Shown here: one piece after another, positions 4,574 through 6,841 of the stretch
How positions within the stretch are numbered: the first letter of the stretch is position 1
Layout of the letters: each line of letters begins with the position of its first letter
Assembly (NCBI GenBank): GCA_015058265.1
Contig: SVCR01000092.1
Span: 1 to 6,841, forward strand
Direction of reading: 5' to 3'
Length of the DNA: 6,841 bases
Source: Clostridiales bacterium
Lineage (GTDB): Bacteria > Bacillota_A > Clostridia > Peptostreptococcales > Anaerovoracaceae
Notes under the pieces: model-generated
The model's input: only the letters and a program-made list of their open reading frames with translations
Database searches by the model: none
What the model was told of the DNA's origin: nothing
Made by a program: the position numbers and the translations under genes

Positions 4574-6841
4574 ATGATCACCAACTTTACCGGCGTCAGC
4601 GGCAGCAGGACATCCTGCCTTGCTGCCGGAATAATCAGAGACAAGAATAAAGCGCTGATCCTGGTCCCGGACGGACGAACAGCAGATCATCTTGCAGAGG
4701 ATCTGCGTTTTTTCGTGCCTGAAGCTGAGATAACGGTGATGCCGGAGGCGGAAGACATCCAGATCCTGTATGAAGCCCGCAACAGAGAGTCCCTTATAAA
4801 GCGGATCAAAGGCATACAGGCGCTGAATACATCTCATGAGGGTCCTGTTGCAGTCATCGCTCCTATAAGCGCGGCTGTGATGCATACAGAGCCGCCTGAG
4901 AGGTTTCTTGAGTCAATGACAGAGCTCGCGGTCGGGTCCGTTATCGATCCTGCCGTGCTGAGAGAGAAGCTTGTTGCAGCGGGCTACAATTATTCACCTG
5001 TAACAGAGTCGCCGGGTGAGTTCACCTCAAGAGGAGGGATAATAGATGTATACCCTCCGGCAGAGAGCCACCCTTTGAGAATAGAATTCTTTGATGACGA
5101 GATAGATTCGATCCGTTCATTCGATCCTGACACACAGCGATCGCTCAATAATCTCTCGTCCGCAGTCATCGGTCCGGCAGCCGAATTCATCCCTACATCG
5201 GCAGAGAAGGAAAAAGCGATCGAGTCTATCAGGCGTGAATATGACAGGCGTATCAGGAACGTGCGCGCTGATAACGCACCGGCTGACAGCAGACTGGAGA
5301 TACTTGAGGAGCATAAGGGGCGGGTCACGGATCTGTTCGAGGAACAGTCTAATGTTCAGATATATCTGGACTTTATCGAGTATTTCAATGTAGAGAAGTG
5401 CTATCTGTGGGATCACCTGATACGCAGCAGAGGCGCAGAGCGGTCCGGTGATGAGGGAACCATAATACTCATGGACCCGACGAGGATAGAGGAGACACTC
5501 CCGGAATCCGCGCCGTCAGATGTGCTGAATTCTATATATAAGAGCGGGACATCCAGTATATACAGTGACATCGATGTCACCATATTCACTCCGTTCCAGG
5601 AGCGCATCAGGGGCATCGACCGTATGGACCGCATAGTCAATGTCAGAAGCCGCCAGATAGCGCCGTTCAACGGACAGATAGATCTGTTTGCTGCTGAAAC
5701 AGGCAGACTGGCTGATTCCGGCTACAGTATAACCATCGTCAGCTCTTCAGATGAAAAGAATGAGCGTATCAAAGAATACCTCGATATTGCAGAGGTGGAG
5801 GGCAGCATATCTTACAGAGAGGGCAGCCTTTCAGCGGGATTCATTCTTGATGATGATAAGATATGCTATATCTGCGAAGGGGATATTTTCCCGCAGCAGA
5901 GAAAAGCTCCGCGCAAAAGAAAGAAAACCGGAAGATCTGCTGACTCGATCAGCTTCTCGGATCTCCATACCGGAGACTATGTTGTTCACGAGGTACACGG
6001 CATCGGCAGATTCGAAGGCATAAGACCGATGACAGCTGATGGTATCCGAAGGGATTATCTTGTAATAAGATACGCAGGATCAGATGTACTGTATATCCCG
6101 ACCGAACAGCTGGATATCATCCAGAAGTACATTGGTAATTCGGGTAACGCGCCGGCACTTTCCAGACTTTCCGGCGGGAGCTGGAAGAGGACGCGTGAGA
6201 GAGCGCGCAAAGCGGTCATGGCGATCGCGGAAGACCTCGTGAAGCTCTATGCAGAACGACAGGCAGCCGGCGGATACGCGTTCGGACCGGATTCAGTATG
6301 GCAAAGAGAGTTCGAGGCTGATTTCCCTTATACCGAGACAGATGATCAGCTCCGGGCCACCGAAGAGATCAAAGAGGATATGGAAAAACCTCTTCCTATG
6401 GACAGACTCCTCTGCGGGGACGTTGGCTACGGAAAGACAGAGGTCGCTGCGAGAGCTATATTCAAATGCATTTCGGAAGGAAAACAAGCTGCGATCCTCG
6501 CTCCGACGACTTTGCTCGTCAACCAGCACTATCATAATCTGAAGGAAAGATTCGAACACTTCCCGTTCGAGATCGATGAATTATCACGATTCAGGTCAGC
6601 CACTGAGCAGAAGAGAATATGCGCTGATGTCAAAGAAGGGAAGATCGATCTCATTATCGGCACGCACAGGATACTGTCTGAGGATGTGAAATTCAAAGAT
6701 CTCGGGCTGCTCGTAATAGATGAAGAGCAGCGCTTCGGGGTGCGTCATAAAGAGAAGATCAAACAGCTGAGGAACAATATAGATGTCCTGACGCTTTCAG
6801 CGACACCTATACCGAGGACACTGAACATGTCCCTCACCGGT
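4574..6841 (+). CDS. mfd: Mfd, transcription-repair coupling factor (3' end missing)
   Basis: Mfd is a cytoplasmic ATP-driven DNA translocase that pushes stalled RNA polymerase off damaged DNA and recruits UvrA for nucleotide excision repair. The window shows 756 codons without a stop; complete proteins have about 1150 residues, so roughly a third is missing at the right edge. Residues 1-340 are the UvrB-like module, with SGSRTS (9-14) and FTSRGGIIDVYPP (150-162). A basic linker, RKRKKTGR, spans 447-454. Residues 463-520 form the CarD-like RNA polymerase interaction domain (DYVVHEVHGIGRFEG, 468-482; LYIPTEQLD, 506-514). The RecG-like helicase follows, with Walker A GDVGYGKT (615-622), APTTLL (643-648), the Walker B box DEEQRFG (716-722) and SATPIPRTL (742-750). 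ATG 4574 follows AGGAAGG (4563-4569). No other start is possible after the in-frame TGA at 4526, so the N terminus is about 30 residues shorter than in B. subtilis. Confidence 0.96.
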   Translation, partial: MITNFTGVSGSRTSCLAAGIIRDKNKALILVPDGRTADHLAEDLRFFVPEAEITVMPEAEDIQILYEARNRESLIKRIKGIQALNTSHEGPVAVIAPISAAVMHTEPPERFLESMTELAVGSVIDPAVLREKLVAAGYNYSPVTESPGEFTSRGGIIDVYPPAESHPLRIEFFDDEIDSIRSFDPDTQRSLNNLSSAVIGPAAEFIPTSAEKEKAIESIRREYDRRIRNVRADNAPADSRLEILEEHKGRVTDLFEEQSNVQIYLDFIEYFNVEKCYLWDHLIRSRGAERSGDEGTIILMDPTRIEETLPESAPSDVLNSIYKSGTSSIYSDIDVTIFTPFQERIRGIDRMDRIVNVRSRQIAPFNGQIDLFAAETGRLADSGYSITIVSSSDEKNERIKEYLDIAEVEGSISYREGSLSAGFILDDDKICYICEGDIFPQQRKAPRKRKKTGRSADSISFSDLHTGDYVVHEVHGIGRFEGIRPMTADGIRRDYLVIRYAGSDVLYIPTEQLDIIQKYIGNSGNAPALSRLSGGSWKRTRERARKAVMAIAEDLVKLYAERQAAGGYAFGPDSVWQREFEADFPYTETDDQLRATEEIKEDMEKPLPMDRLLCGDVGYGKTEVAARAIFKCISEGKQAAILAPTTLLVNQHYHNLKERFEHFPFEIDELSRFRSATEQKRICADVKEGKIDLIIGTHRILSEDVKFKDLGLLVIDEEQRFGVRHKEKIKQLRNNIDVLTLSATPIPRTLNMSLTG

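Overview
The window is a run of five housekeeping genes, all on the + strand, from what looks like a member of the Clostridia (Bacillota). The evidence is the Gram-positive purine repressor PurR, the gene order ending in prs-pth-mfd, strong AGGGAGG-type ribosome binding sites, textbook vegetative promoters, and protein sequences close to the Bacillus/Clostridium versions of each family. GC content is moderate. I cannot name a genus from sequence alone. I found no mobile element, CRISPR array, tRNA, rRNA, toxin system or defence gene, and no dedicated gene on the minus strand.

Layout: (1) 8-41 is an intrinsic terminator of a gene outside the window. (2) A promoter at 67-95 and an unusual leader precede purR (190-1005), the PRPP-sensing purine repressor. 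(3) A near-perfect promoter at 1077-1105 drives murC (1171-2547), which makes a peptidoglycan precursor. (4) A probable promoter at 2570-2599 precedes prs (best start 2716, end 3672), encoding PRPP synthetase. It carries an extra in-frame, upstream start at 2623. A hairpin terminator at 3727-3773 follows prs. (5) pth (3854-4513, peptidyl-tRNA hydrolase) and mfd (from 4574, running off the right edge) probably form a second transcription unit. mfd is partial: 756 codons are visible, ending inside the RecG-like helicase domain.

The genes join nucleotide metabolism (prs makes PRPP, the ligand that PurR senses), cell-wall synthesis (murC), translation recycling (pth) and transcription-coupled repair (mfd). 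In many clostridia and bacilli, spoVG and glmU lie between purR and prs; neither is here, and murC occupies that place.

This is mainly an ordinary core-genome region and I see no new multi-gene system. The points most worth a second look concern translation starts. purR lacks its own Shine-Dalgarno sequence, but its ATG overlaps (ATGA) the stop of a short leader reading frame that has a good Shine-Dalgarno sequence before a CTG. prs has two in-frame starts, each with a strong ribosome binding site, 93 bases apart. No stretch longer than 300 bases lacks a gene; the largest gaps (1-189, 1006-1170, 3673-3853) hold the regulatory elements listed.
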